Under the pieces are notes generated by a model that was given only the letters and a program-made list of their open reading frames with translations, did not search any database and was not told where the DNA came from. This document shows, one piece after another, positions 17,408-25,732 of a stretch of DNA of 64,000 nt. The DNA is taken from contig CAWKNP010000002.1 in the NCBI GenBank assembly GCA_963851105.1, positions 643,364-707,363 on the forward strand, given 5' to 3'. The position numbers were made by a program, and so were the translations under genes. Source of the DNA: DATARN01 sp963851105 (GTDB lineage: Bacteria; Actinomycetota; Acidimicrobiia; Acidimicrobiales; Palsa-688). Every line of letters begins with the position of its first letter. Positions within the stretch are counted from its first letter, which is position 1.

Positions 17408-18118
17408 TCAACGGCTCGGCCGTCGAGCCGAATCCTCAGGCTCCAAGGAAGTTGGTTCGACGGCGGGATCGGCTATCTCCAGGTCCTCGCGGTAGAGCTC
17501 GTAGGCGTCCTGATACTCCATGACCCGGGCGACCTCACGGATCAGGTCCTCGGGGTATCCGGCCCGGCGCAACAGGTGGAAACCCAGCTCCATCCCGGAG
17601 GCGATGCCGCCCGCGGTGATGATCCGCCCGGCGTCGACCACCCGGGCCCGGCTGATCAGGCAGGTGGGCGCGATGTCGGCCAGCCGGTCGATCGGTACCT
17701 TGCCCGGTGGTTTGGCCTCCACCCGGTCGGGTTCCTTGCGGCTCGTGGCCCGTAGCCCGTCGAGCAGCCCCATCTTGGCGTAGACCCAGGAGCCGGTGCA
17801 GACACTGGTCAACAGCGTTTCCTCGGGCTGGCTGCGGACGAACTCGTGGAGGCGACCGTTGCGGATCTCCTGTCGCGTCCCGAATCCACCGGGAATCACA
17901 AATGCGTCCATGGCCGGCCGGTCGGAGAACGAATAGTTGGGCAGCACCGTGAATCCCGCCTGGGCCTGTACCGGACGCATCGCATCGGCGATCAGGAACG
18001 CCTCGAGTTCGGGATCGAAACGCCGCGCCACTGAGAACACCCCGTGGGGCGCCGCGAAGTCGAGGATCTCGACGTCCTTGAACACATAGATGCCGACTCT
18101 GAAACCGCTGACTGCCAT
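17408..18118 (-). CDS. DJ-1/PfpI-family protein (isonitrile-hydratase-like)
   Basis: 236 residues from ATG 18118, which follows AGAGGAGGTGGC. Class I glutamine-amidotransferase-like fold: GIYVFKDVEILDFAAPHGVF at the start, the nucleophile elbow SVCTGSWVYAKMGLLDG (Cys in VCTG), then DAGRIITAGGIASGMELGFHLL near the end. This arrangement is shared by isonitrile hydratase InhA and the sensor domain of GlxA-type regulators. No C-terminal AraC HTH is present, so it is an enzyme-like stand-alone protein. Substrate unknown. Confidence 0.85.
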   Translation of the reverse strand: MAVSGFRVGIYVFKDVEILDFAAPHGVFSVARRFDPELEAFLIADAMRPVQAQAGFTVLPNYSFSDRPAMDAFVIPGGFGTRQEIRNGRLHEFVRSQPEETLLTSVCTGSWVYAKMGLLDGLRATSRKEPDRVEAKPPGKVPIDRLADIAPTCLISRARVVDAGRIITAGGIASGMELGFHLLRRAGYPEDLIREVARVMEYQDAYELYREDLEIADPAVEPTSLEPEDSARRPSR

Positions 18119-18388
18119 GCCACCTCCTCTGGTCCGACCAACAGACTGATGTGTCCCTGTCTCCGCGAACTTAGGCCGTAGACCATCGCAGTACGTCTGT
18201 CGGAGCAACGGTCGTACAATGGTGGCACTCGGCGTTGTCAGCCTTTCGTACCTGGATCGTGACCACCTCGTGGAAGGCTCGATGTCGGTTCCCGAGGCCC
18301 ATGCCGATCGGTTCCCACTCAGCTCAGTCCGCTTCTGCGCGTCTCACCCGTCTCGAGCGCCTTCCTGACCAGCCTCGGTCTCACCAGG

Positions 18389-18874
18389 TTACGGGCTGTG
18401 AAACGCTTTACGTGTAACCGGCATGAGCAAGACAACCAGCAAGGCGACGACCATCACCGCGATGAACACCGAACTCATGGCGGCCATCCCGCTCGCGTCT
18501 GTATGGTCGTTCGCCCCGGGGGACACATGAGCCACCGACAAGATGAGGACAGCGAGGCCGGCGCACAGTTCCACCAGGCTGGCCCACCACGCCCAAGGGC
18601 GCCTCTTCCAAAGACCAAGTGTCGTCAGAACAGCGACTGCGCCGACCGCGGCTAGCACGATGGCGGAGGGCAGTGGGTGGTTTTCGATCACGCCACGGCC
18701 CGTGTGGGGTCCCTTCGCCACAGAGATGACGGCAGCTAGGAAGAGAAGTGATGCGACTCCGGCGGCCAGGGCCATGACCACGGTCAGCAGGTTGGCAGCA
18801 GCTTGTCCCGGTCCACTTGGTCTCGGTGGTGGGGGAGCAGGAACCCGAGGAAGCACAAATCCAGGGTCGCACAC
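18389..18874 (-). CDS. Four-helix membrane protein, unknown function
   Basis: 161 residues from GTG 18874 with GGAAGG upstream. A Pro-rich cytoplasmic start (PRVPAPPPPRPSGPG) precedes four predicted helices: LLTVVMALAAGVASLLFLA, AIVLAAVGAVAVLTTLGLW, WAWWASLVELCAGLAVLIL and SSVFIAVMVVALLVVLLMP. Family not recognised. The frame is open much further upstream (to 19069), but that part has no signal of coding. Confidence 0.6.
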   Translation of the reverse strand: MCDPGFVLPRVPAPPPPRPSGPGQAAANLLTVVMALAAGVASLLFLAAVISVAKGPHTGRGVIENHPLPSAIVLAAVGAVAVLTTLGLWKRRPWAWWASLVELCAGLAVLILSVAHVSPGANDHTDASGMAAMSSVFIAVMVVALLVVLLMPVTRKAFHSP

Positions 18875-19477
18875 GAATCCTTCCGAGGGATCATCGCCGG
18901 AACCCTGACCACAAAGAAATCGCTCCGGATCCGTCGATCTGCCCGGCTGACGACGCCTACGAGCCGGGTGCCCGGCCACCCCATGGGTCCTTCTGCGCTC
19001 CGCAATACTACCGTCGTGTGCGGGGCATTCTGGAAGCATGGCCGATCGAGTGCAGGTATACCGCCGCAAGAACCAGCGCCTAGCCGGTTGGAGGGCGGCG
19101 GGTTAGAGACCAGACGAGCGGGATCCCGTGAGCTCGGACGAGCCCGCGGCAATAGCGCACGGAGACCGTCGATCCGTCCGATCGGCCGGCGTCCTGAGGT
19201 CGTCAACGAGGCCGCACAGATTAGTCGTTCTGTCTGCTCCAGGACGGGTGAGGCCAAGGCTTAACCATCCTCGTGGTTCGGAGTTCTGCAAGGACCCGTC
19301 CCTCGTGACCTCGCTCGACCTCCTCTCTACGCAATCGCCCGCGACCCGCCACTGGGCGATGAGGAGGCCGCACTCATCGAGGAAATGGCCGCCCTTCTGC
19401 TCGACGCTGCGCAGGGACGCTGAGCAAGGACGGGGTGGGGAATCAGAGTTCCTTACCGTCAGCGGTAGCGTGAGGGA
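18875..19477. other. Intergenic stretch with a possible gene tail
   Basis: About 600 bases. Near 19262-19423 (+) a start-less frame reads PPLYAIARDPPLGDEEAALI then EEMAALLLDAAQGR before a TGA. It looks like the C-terminus of a lost gene, but I cannot name the family. Nothing else is supported. Confidence 0.3.
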
Positions 19478-20227
19478 ATGAAGAAATCGCGTCGCATTGT
19501 TACGAGTCCTGATGACGACTGTCCGCCGATCGCGGCTCCCACGACGGCCGGAAAGACGGCGGACATCTTCTTGAGCGCCTGTGAACAGATTGGAGCCGAC
19601 TCTCGTCTCAGCGATTTCAAATGGCTGAAATCAAAGCGAGAACTTACACGGTCGCACGAAGGCCTATCTCACAACATCTGTTTCCAAACGAGCCGCCTTA
19701 ATGAGATCGGCCGATCAGTGACGATGTGGGTCGTTATCAATATCCGATCGAGGGAGCTGGAAGGGTGGCGGCGGGAAGCGGGGCGCCCAACTCCCCACAA
19801 CGACTTCGTGGCGGGGTGCGACCTAAGCTATCTGACCGGGGCACGATCGATTCAGGAATGGAACCTCTGGGGGGACGGGTTCCTACCAAGCGTGCGAGAA
19901 GTGAGACACCTTCTAGGTACAGTAGCGTTGCCGTTCCTCGACGCGTTCGGTTCTGATCCCTCGAAAATGTTCGCATTGACCGAGTGGCAGATCAGTCACG
20001 CCTTTGTGACAAATCCGTCCGCTATGTTCGAACGGCTCGTCCAACAGAGTCGTCTCGACCTTGTCGCTCCCTCCGTTCACCTGCTTCCCCTGAACATGCA
20101 GAAAATGCTACGGCGCGGATACGAAGCGCGCGCTGCCGAGGGCAGCTCGATCGCCCGATTTGGGTCCGGATTCGGCGCTGCGATCTTCGAACTCGATCTC
20201 AGTCATCTCCTTGAGTGGGATAAATAG
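19478..20227 (+). CDS. Hypothetical soluble protein (DUF4304-like outline)
   Basis: 249 residues from ATG 19478. The segment RSHEGLSHNICFQTSRLNEIG then RSVTMWVVINIRSRELEGW resembles the 'lQ.S......f.vNl.v' core of DUF4304-type proteins often found near immunity genes, but the match is weak. No signal peptide or helices. Base composition is visibly less GC-rich than its neighbours, which suggests transfer. The next 320 bases contain repeat C and no gene. Confidence 0.6.
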   Translation: MKKSRRIVTSPDDDCPPIAAPTTAGKTADIFLSACEQIGADSRLSDFKWLKSKRELTRSHEGLSHNICFQTSRLNEIGRSVTMWVVINIRSRELEGWRREAGRPTPHNDFVAGCDLSYLTGARSIQEWNLWGDGFLPSVREVRHLLGTVALPFLDAFGSDPSKMFALTEWQISHAFVTNPSAMFERLVQQSRLDLVAPSVHLLPLNMQKMLRRGYEARAAEGSSIARFGSGFGAAIFELDLSHLLEWDK

Positions 20228-20440
20228 ATGACTAGACGTGCGTCGCTCCAGTATGGCTGAAACCTCAGGTGGCATTAGCATCCTGCGGCCAACGCGCACA
20301 CATCGACGGCCTTACTGAAGGAAAGACGGTCCTGAACACCGCTCCGAATCGGCGGTGTGGCAGCCCTCTCACCAGGAGGTGCCGGTTCGACGCTCGGAGT
20401 ACACCCTCACCGTGCACGATGAGCTGCCAAGCCGGGGTGG

Positions 20441-20457
20441 GGCGCACAATCCCGTCG
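20441..20457 (+). repeat. Repeat C, copy 2
   Basis: GGCGCACAATCCCGTCG, an exact match to 15821-15837. Here it lies in the 320-base gap between the 19478 and 20547 genes. Confidence 0.5.
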
Positions 20458-20546
20458 ATTCGGGCGGCTCGAGGTGGCGTTTGGAACCGGGGACTCCACG
20501 CTCAGTCCGACGTATGGCCGAGTGATCTGAAGAACGAGGGTCTACG

Positions 20547-21125
20547 ATGGAAGGTCCAGCGGGAACCGGCAGTTCGACACAGGACGAGCGAGAACAGGAC
20601 ACGTCGATGGAGGTAGGCGACAACTCAAGCACGATCGTTCCACACCCAAGAGGTGCTGCGGTAATCGGGCGATTTGCTGTTGGCGTAGCCCCCTTCGCCG
20701 GCGCCGCCGTTCTGATCTATCTGACTGGACGGAGCCTGCTTCATTTCACAGCCTCCGTATTGATTGCACTGTTCGCGGTTCTTCTTTTTGTTCTGAGCGT
20801 GGCACGGACCGTTGACCGTCGCCCTCAGGCAGTGCTTCGCCTGAATGGAATCGAGTTGCGGAAATACTGGTATTCGGCCCTGGAGTTCCGCGAGTGGGGT
20901 ACGATCAGGGCCGTCTCTGACATAAGGACGCCCACCGGCTTTTCCTATAGGGGAGAGCGCCTGGGGCCTGGTCGATGGCAGGACCGCTGGGCATCCTTCT
21001 TGATGATGCACTTCTTTGTTATCACGACGGGCAGAGGAGAAACGTTTCGACTCTACGATCCGGGCCCTTCCTTCGAGTTGAGTACCGTTCGAAAGATGGT
21101 CCTCGAGAGAGCGACGCAAACTTGA
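20547..21125 (+). CDS. Two-helix membrane protein with PH-like tail
   Basis: 192 residues from ATG 20547 (GAGGG upstream; a second ATG at 20607 is possible). Two helices, AVIGRFAVGVAPFAGAAVLIY and FTASVLIALFAVLLFVLSVA, precede a ~110-residue soluble domain (LRLNGIELRKYWYSALEFREWGT, FFVITTGRGETFRLYD). The design parallels the 10379 gene and suggests a membrane-anchored PH-like module. Base composition is lower in GC than the window average. Family not identified. Confidence 0.6.
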   Translation: MEGPAGTGSSTQDEREQDTSMEVGDNSSTIVPHPRGAAVIGRFAVGVAPFAGAAVLIYLTGRSLLHFTASVLIALFAVLLFVLSVARTVDRRPQAVLRLNGIELRKYWYSALEFREWGTIRAVSDIRTPTGFSYRGERLGPGRWQDRWASFLMMHFFVITTGRGETFRLYDPGPSFELSTVRKMVLERATQT

Positions 21126-21253
21126 GGATCGACTTGTGTCAAGCGCTCTCATTGTTCTAAGAAACAACCCAATCGTTTGAGGCGGACGCGCGGACACACA
21201 CAACAGAATGACGCGAGGGCCGCGGGCTGAAAACCGCGGGCAATAGCGCCATA

Positions 21254-21331
21254 CTCGGCGGTCAGGATCGAAGCTGGGTTCACACGTACCCGTGCGGGAC
21301 CCCGGCGGGACGGCGCCCATTACCGTCGATC
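21254..21331 (+). repeat. Dispersed repeat A, copy 1
   Basis: About 77 bases starting CTCGGCGGTCAGGATCGAAG and ending GCCCATTACCGTCGAT. Clear copies lie at 48820-48899 and 63826-63904 in the same orientation. The conserved blocks are GGCGGTCAGGATCGA, TCACACGTA, CGTGCG, GGACGG and CCCAT.AC.GTCG. Intergenic; it lies ~200 bases upstream of the decayed GNAT gene. Confidence 0.7.
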
Positions 21332-21531
21332 GGTATCTCGGTCGCGGCTGAGGCTGGATTGGCTGGAGCCGAGCAGATCGTTCGATATGCCTGGTTGCCA
21401 GGAGCGGCGCCTGGATGATGTTGCGGCTGCCGATGGATCGCTCTGGCGCGCTTGAGAAAGTTCGCATTCCGGTCCCTCGGGCCATGAAGACGGATCACCT
21501 AGCCGGCGATCAGGGGCGGTGCGAGACAATG

Positions 21532-22008
21532 AACGTCGCGGCGTTAGAGGATACCGAATCCGTCGGTGAGAATCTGCGCGTGCAGATTCGAGAGCTGACC
21601 GCCCAGGATCGAGACGCCGTCGTCGCCCTCTGGCACGAAGCGGCCCTGACGCGGCCCTGGAACGACCCGGTGGGCGACTCGAACGCGCTCTCCGCAATAC
21701 CACATCCGCCGTGCTCGGTGCCTTCGACGGCGCCGACCTCATCGCCGCTGTGATGGTCGGCCACGATGGCCACCGCGGATGGGTGTACTACCTGGCGGTG
21801 ATCTCGACCCCGACGAAGGGCGGGACTTGGTCGTCGCATGATGTGCGAAGCCGAAAGTTGGCTCCGGGAACAGGGCGCCGTGAAGGTGAACGTGATGATC
21901 CGTCAAGGGAATGCCGAGGTACTCGGCTTCTACGATCGGCTGGGCTATTCGGATGACGAAGTCGCGGTCCGTGTTCGCTGGCTTTTGACATGCGGTTTTA
22001 CCGCTTAG
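21532..22008 (+). pseudogene. GNAT acetyltransferase with at least two frameshifts
   Basis: The GNAT fold can be read only by changing frame. Frame 1: LRVQIRELTAQDRDAVVALWHEAALTRPWNDP. Frame 2: GAFDGADLIAAVMVGHDGHRGWVYYLAV. Frame 3: RRMMCEAESWLREQGAVKVNVMIRQGNAEVLGFYDRLGY. The assembled protein (~155 residues) has the family's beta-4 strand, alpha-3 and the NaEvlgFYdrLGY ending. Breaks fall near 21677 and 21800-21830. Substrate unknown (RimI/PhnO-like outline). Confidence 0.7.
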
Positions 22009-22492
22009 CGGGCCAACGGAACGACCTCCAGGCCGCGCCCAGGCCGCCGTGAGGCCGCGACATTTTCACGCCACATGGCGTCGAGGCCCTGCGCCATGCG
22101 CTCGTCGAGGCCCTCGAACAGGTGCCCGTACCGGTCCAGGGTCACCATCACCGAGCTATGGCCATGCGTTCCTGGATCGCGCGGCTCTGCTCGGCCGGGA
22201 GCTTCACGCTCGTGCATTGAGACCGGGCGACGAGCCCCGAGTCGACGGCCGGCTTCATGATCTTGGCCAGGATCTGGCCCGCCTTGCGGACCGTCGCGGG
22301 CGAGAGGCGGCCGACGGACGTCTGAGCGGCGATCCACGCTGTGACGTCGACCGTGGTCAGCCTTGCGAGCGGCACGGGACCGAACGCCGGGATGAGGTGC
22401 GTCCGCATCATCCCCCGGTCGTGAGCCAGCGTGGAGGGCCGGAGGTCCACGATTGTCGAGGCCCATCGCTTGGCCCACTCGGAGAAGGTCAC
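22005..22492 (-). pseudogene. Phage-type integrase with the catalytic core deleted
   Basis: From ATG 22492 the N-terminal SAM-like domain is intact: MTFSEWAKRWASTIVDLRP, GRLSPATVRKAGQILAKIMKPAVDSG. The sequence then jumps from KLPAEQSR straight to IQERM, and in the neighbouring frame to GHSSVMVTLDRYGHLFEGLDERMAQGLDAM. The ~130-residue stretch with the catalytic Arg and His-x-x-Arg is missing; only the Tyr segment remains. One base is also missing at the ATGG(G)CC junction near 22167. It differs in sequence from the two recombinases at 2146 and 39021. Confidence 0.75.
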
Positions 22493-22865
22493 CTGACCAA
22501 GGGTCGGAACAATCCACTCGCCTCTCGCCGTTGCGACTCCCTTCGACTGCAGGCCGGCTGAGAAGCGCCCCCTCGTCTCTCAGGGTCTTGGTACCAGAGA
22601 TCCCTCCCCGGATACCGGGGCCCTTTCTCGCGTTCAGGTGCGTGCACCGGCGCCGAGCACCGACCCGGTATCCACGTTTGGCCCCTGTTACGGGCCTCCC
22701 GTGGAGGCCGCCGCCCGCCTCCCTTCCGCTCGTTCGCCGCTCACGCTCTCCTCGGCCACCAGACTGGTTTCTCAGGGTTCCCGTTGCGCGGCGCTGTGGT
22801 CCTGGCGGCGGCAACGGGGCCGACCGGTCCCGTTGCCGCCGGAGGCAGCGTCTGAGGGGGTTGGC

Positions 22866-23912
22866 CTACGACGCTTCTATGGCCACGTCATCGATAACGA
22901 AGGAGGTCTGGAGAGACGAATCCTCGGTGCCAGTGAACTTGAGGGTCACCGTCAAGCCTGCGAACTGGGACACGTCGAACGCTCGCAGCACATAACCGGG
23001 TGCCGCGTTGAGATTGGAGAATCTTGCGATCGTTGTGGAGTTGACGCTCACCGTGAGTTGGTCCAAGGCCGTCGTCGTAGTCGTCTCCGCCGTGTCGATG
23101 TGCAGCCAGAACGCCAACGAGATCTTGCAGCCGACAGGGATGACGACGGTTTGCGACACCGTGTCGGTGTGCGTCGTGCCATAGCCGGCGAGCCACGCAG
23201 CGCGAGTACCGGAGTGGGGAGCTTCTCCACCTGGCGCGGTCGTTTGGATCGTCCCGCGTGTCGCGGTCCACGGGAGGTCACCGGATTCGAAGCCAGGATT
23301 GATCAGCTTCTGTCCCGGCAGGAGGCACGTGCTCGTCGATGGGGGCGCCGCCGTTGTCGACGGCGTTCCCCAAACTTCCACCTCGTAGATTCGGGTCGCT
23401 GACGTCGCGCCCGCCGCCTGCGTCGGCTGATCGACGAGGAGCTGCACCTGGGAGACGTTGCCCACGCTGACCGTGTTGCTCGTCTGGTTTGCGGTGTTGC
23501 CGGTCACCGTGGCGACGGTGAGCGGCGTCGAACTTGACGTCTGCACGACGCGCAGCCGGAACGCCCGGGTGTTGTAGGTAGCGCTCTCGCCGGCCACGCC
23601 GGCGTGCTTCACGACGATGTGGCTGACGGAGTAGCCATATGCGCTGCCGCTGAGGTTGATCGTGAGCGTCGGCTGGCCGGTCGGGACACACCACTTGTCG
23701 GTGTAGATGTTGGAGCTGGCGCCGTCGACCGCTTTGTCCGGCCCAGAACCGGCCGTGCACGTTGGGGCGGTGACTCCCAACACTGTCGCTGTCGTCGCCG
23801 CGTGCAGCGCGACGTCGGTCTCCGTCGCCGCGTGGGCGACGCCGCCGACGGCCAGCGTCGCCGCCACGGTGGCCGATGAGACCCCGAGTTTCACCCATCG
23901 ATACATGCGCAC
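22866..23912 (-). CDS. Secreted protein with discoidin-like N-domain; twin A
   Basis: 348 residues from GTG 23912, with AAAGGAGGG seven bases upstream. A signal peptide (GVSSATVAATLAVGGVAHA) is followed by a ~170-residue domain with a galactose-binding/discoidin outline (GSGPDKAVDGASSNIYTDKW, RAFRLRVVQTSS, VSQVQLLVDQPTQAAGATSA, ATRIYEVEVWG). A second domain of jelly-roll type follows (LINPGFESGDLPWTATRG ... LTVTLKFTGTEDSSLQTSFVIDDVAIEAS), like carbohydrate-binding modules. The first ~190 residues and the promoter are almost identical to those of twin B (34869-35981); after TPSTT the two are unrelated. Probably a surface or extracellular glycan-binding protein. Confidence 0.8.
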   Translation of the reverse strand: MRMYRWVKLGVSSATVAATLAVGGVAHAATETDVALHAATTATVLGVTAPTCTAGSGPDKAVDGASSNIYTDKWCVPTGQPTLTINLSGSAYGYSVSHIVVKHAGVAGESATYNTRAFRLRVVQTSSSTPLTVATVTGNTANQTSNTVSVGNVSQVQLLVDQPTQAAGATSATRIYEVEVWGTPSTTAAPPSTSTCLLPGQKLINPGFESGDLPWTATRGTIQTTAPGGEAPHSGTRAAWLAGYGTTHTDTVSQTVVIPVGCKISLAFWLHIDTAETTTTTALDQLTVSVNSTTIARFSNLNAAPGYVLRAFDVSQFAGLTVTLKFTGTEDSSLQTSFVIDDVAIEAS

Positions 23913-24036
23913 TGGTTGCCCTCCTTTAGGCCACCCGCATCCGGACGACATTTGCTGTCGTCCCCGCGAGCATTCGCCCGACTCTTACTCGGGACGCTTG
24001 CGCCGTCCTTGCGTCGTCCTTGCGCGTCGACGACGC
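23352..24036 (-). repeat. 685-bp inverted repeat, left arm
   Basis: This segment, read on the minus strand, matches 34745-35429 read on the plus strand over 685 bases with only scattered substitutions and no indels that I can see. It covers ~125 bases of leader, the start codon, signal peptide and discoidin-like domain of the twin secreted proteins. Identity ends abruptly after the codons for TPSTT. Confidence 0.9.
23943..23963. promoter_or_regulatory. Perfect palindrome in the leader of twin A
   Basis: GGACGACA and TGTCGTCC around a five-base loop (TTTGC on the plus strand), 31 bases upstream of the GTG start. It is duplicated at 34818-34838. It could be a DNA operator or a 5' UTR hairpin. 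Confidence 0.5.
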
Positions 24037-24202
24037 CTCGTGTGGAGGGCAGAGTTGCGGCGCAAGGACGCGCAAGGCCGGCGCAAACCCTGTGGAGCAG
24101 AGTCACGTCGTGCACCCGATCCGAAGGGCGAGATCCGCAGTCGCTTCCCAGCTGGGAACTCGCCGGCACGACGTAGCCCCTACGAAACAGAAAGAGGATG
24201 AC

Positions 24203-25207
24203 ATGCAGACCATCGAACGGCCTCGCCGGTCGGAGCCTCGCCGGTCGGAGCCTCGCCGGCTCAGGCTCGCGGCGTTGGCGCTGACGACCATGATACTGGC
24301 GCTCGGTTTGGGCCTCACCGGGTCCGCCGGGGCCCAGGTTGCGGGTACGGTCGTCGTGTACGAGAACATCAACTACGGCGGCGCAAGCCGAAGTTTCGCG
24401 GCCGGGAGCTACTCCAACGTCGGCTCCGACTGGAACGACCGCGCGTCCTCGATTCGAGTGCCGTCCGGCACGGTCGTCTCCGTCTATGTGGACGGCGGCT
24501 TCGGAGGACGTTGCGAGAACCTGCGCTCCGACGATGCCGATCTGCGGGACAACCCAATCGGGAACGACACCATCACGTCGCTGAAGGTCGGACAGGCGTG
24601 CCCGCCGCGCCTTTACGATGACCCCAACTACGGCGGCAGCTACCAGCAGTTCTTCACCAGCATCCCGGACCTTGCGGCGTATGGCTTCTCGGACCGGGCC
24701 GAGTCGATGACGCTTCAGCCGGGAACCTTTGTCTCGCTGTACGACCAGGCGAATTACAACGGGCTATGCGAGCAATTCAACGCCGACGACACGAACTTCG
24801 CGAACAACCCGATCCGCCAGCGCGCGTCGTCACTTCGCATCAATGTCGCATGTCCTCCGCAGGGCGTCATCTTCGACGGCGCCAACTACGACGGCGACTA
24901 CTACATCGTCCCAATCCAGCCCAACTACATCCTTGGATCTCCGTACAACCTTCCGGACGAGTGGGAACATCGAGCGTCGTCCGTCTCCGTGGTGGGGGGC
25001 GCAGGCCTTGAGCTTTTGAGGGGCGACTACGTGGTTCTCGCGAATGGACTTATCGGCGGTTGGGCCGATACCTGCGAGCGGTTTCAGGTGCCTGACCCGG
25101 ACCTGAGCAACAACGTCATCGGAAACGACCAGGCGATCTCGGCGTCTACCTACGTGGGACTCACAGTCCTCCATCTGGTCGACGGGTGCGGCATGTTTTT
25201 GTACTGA
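24203..25207 (+). CDS. Secreted beta/gamma-crystallin-like multi-domain protein
   Basis: 334 residues from ATG 24203 (AGAGGATG upstream). A basic start (RRSEP repeated, from a 15-bp tandem repeat at 24221-24265) leads into a signal peptide (LALTTMILALGLGLTGSAGA). The mature part has about four Greek-key units, e.g. VVVYENINYGGASRSF...DWNDRASSI, RLYDDPNYGGSYQQF...FSDRAESM, FVSLYDQANYNGLCEQF...IRQRASSL and VIFDGANYDGDYY...WEHRASSV. The N/D-x-x-S-S segments are the family's calcium-binding signature, complete in some units (NDRASS) and degenerate in others. It lies inside the segment flanked by the 685-bp inverted repeats. Confidence 0.82.
   Translation: MQTIERPRRSEPRRSEPRRLRLAALALTTMILALGLGLTGSAGAQVAGTVVVYENINYGGASRSFAAGSYSNVGSDWNDRASSIRVPSGTVVSVYVDGGFGGRCENLRSDDADLRDNPIGNDTITSLKVGQACPPRLYDDPNYGGSYQQFFTSIPDLAAYGFSDRAESMTLQPGTFVSLYDQANYNGLCEQFNADDTNFANNPIRQRASSLRINVACPPQGVIFDGANYDGDYYIVPIQPNYILGSPYNLPDEWEHRASSVSVVGGAGLELLRGDYVVLANGLIGGWADTCERFQVPDPDLSNNVIGNDQAISASTYVGLTVLHLVDGCGMFLY
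24221..24265 (+). repeat. 15-bp tandem repeat, three units
   Basis: Unit CCTCGCCGGTCGGAG, two exact copies and one variant. It encodes RRSEP RRSEP RRLR in the n-region of the crystallin-like protein's signal peptide, so copy-number change stays in frame. Confidence 0.7.
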
Positions 25208-25212
25208 ACGAG

Positions 25213-25248
25213 AGGGCCCGGTCGCGCCGATCGCGACCGGGCCCTTTT
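25213..25248 (+). terminator. Strong intrinsic terminator
   Basis: Directly after the crystallin-like gene, a stem of 13-14 pairs (GGGCCCGGTCGCG with CGCGACCGGGCCC) around CCGAT, followed by TTTT. The best terminator in the window. The stem is nearly symmetrical but lacks a T run on the other strand. Confidence 0.85.
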
Positions 25249-25321
25249 CCATTCTCTTCGGACTCGAGCCCGCCACCCCACGACGCGGACGACCGGCGCC
25301 GGATTGTCGCTCGGGCTGGTG

Positions 25322-25657
25322 ATGCCTACCGGGCAGGATGGGGTGGTGCCCACACGAAGCGAGGACGGCAGTGCCGGAGACGCTGCCTACGGGCTGGTCG
25401 GAGCTGCCTACACCGAGTACCGAACGCCGGAGCCGTCGATCGCCGCGGTGATCGACACGGCGCTCGGAGGTTCTCGGACGGAGGTGAACGTCGGCAGCGG
25501 AGCCGGCGCGTATGAGCCGCCGGGGCGCCAGGTGACGGCGGTGGAGCCTTCGTCGTCCATGCGAGCCCTGCGTCCAGCGCGCGTGCCGCTGGCGGTCGAC
25601 CCGTTGGCTGAGCGACTCCCGTTCGCTGACGGGCCTCGCCGGCCGCTCGGGGAGTGA
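25322..25657 (+). pseudogene. SAM-dependent methyltransferase, 3'-truncated
   Basis: The frame reads YTEYRTPEPSIAAVIDTALG, motif I region TEVNVGSGAGAYEPPGRQVTAVEPS, then AVDPLAERLPFAD, where class I methyltransferases normally continue for another 100+ residues. It stops at 25657. Residues 1-110 follow the family closely, so this is a real gene missing its C-terminal half. Its 3' end meets the 3' end of the convergent histidine kinase. Confidence 0.65.
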
Positions 25658-25732
25658 CCGAGGTCGACACCCGCAGACCAATGCAGCTCCCCGGTCAGGA
25701 GGGCCACCATGCGGGCGAAGTCCACGATTTCT

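Noticed and set aside
21220..21239. Intrinsic terminator (CCGCGG ... CCGCGG)
   Set aside because: Only a six-pair stem and no T run; chance is high at this GC content.
22005..22814. A 269-codon minus-strand frame taken as one gene
   Set aside because: Only its last ~55 residues are meaningful (integrase Tyr segment); the rest is a shadow or non-coding.
22560..22815. tRNA gene as an integration site next to the integrase remnant
   Set aside because: I searched by eye for acceptor and T-arm patterns and found no cloverleaf on either strand.
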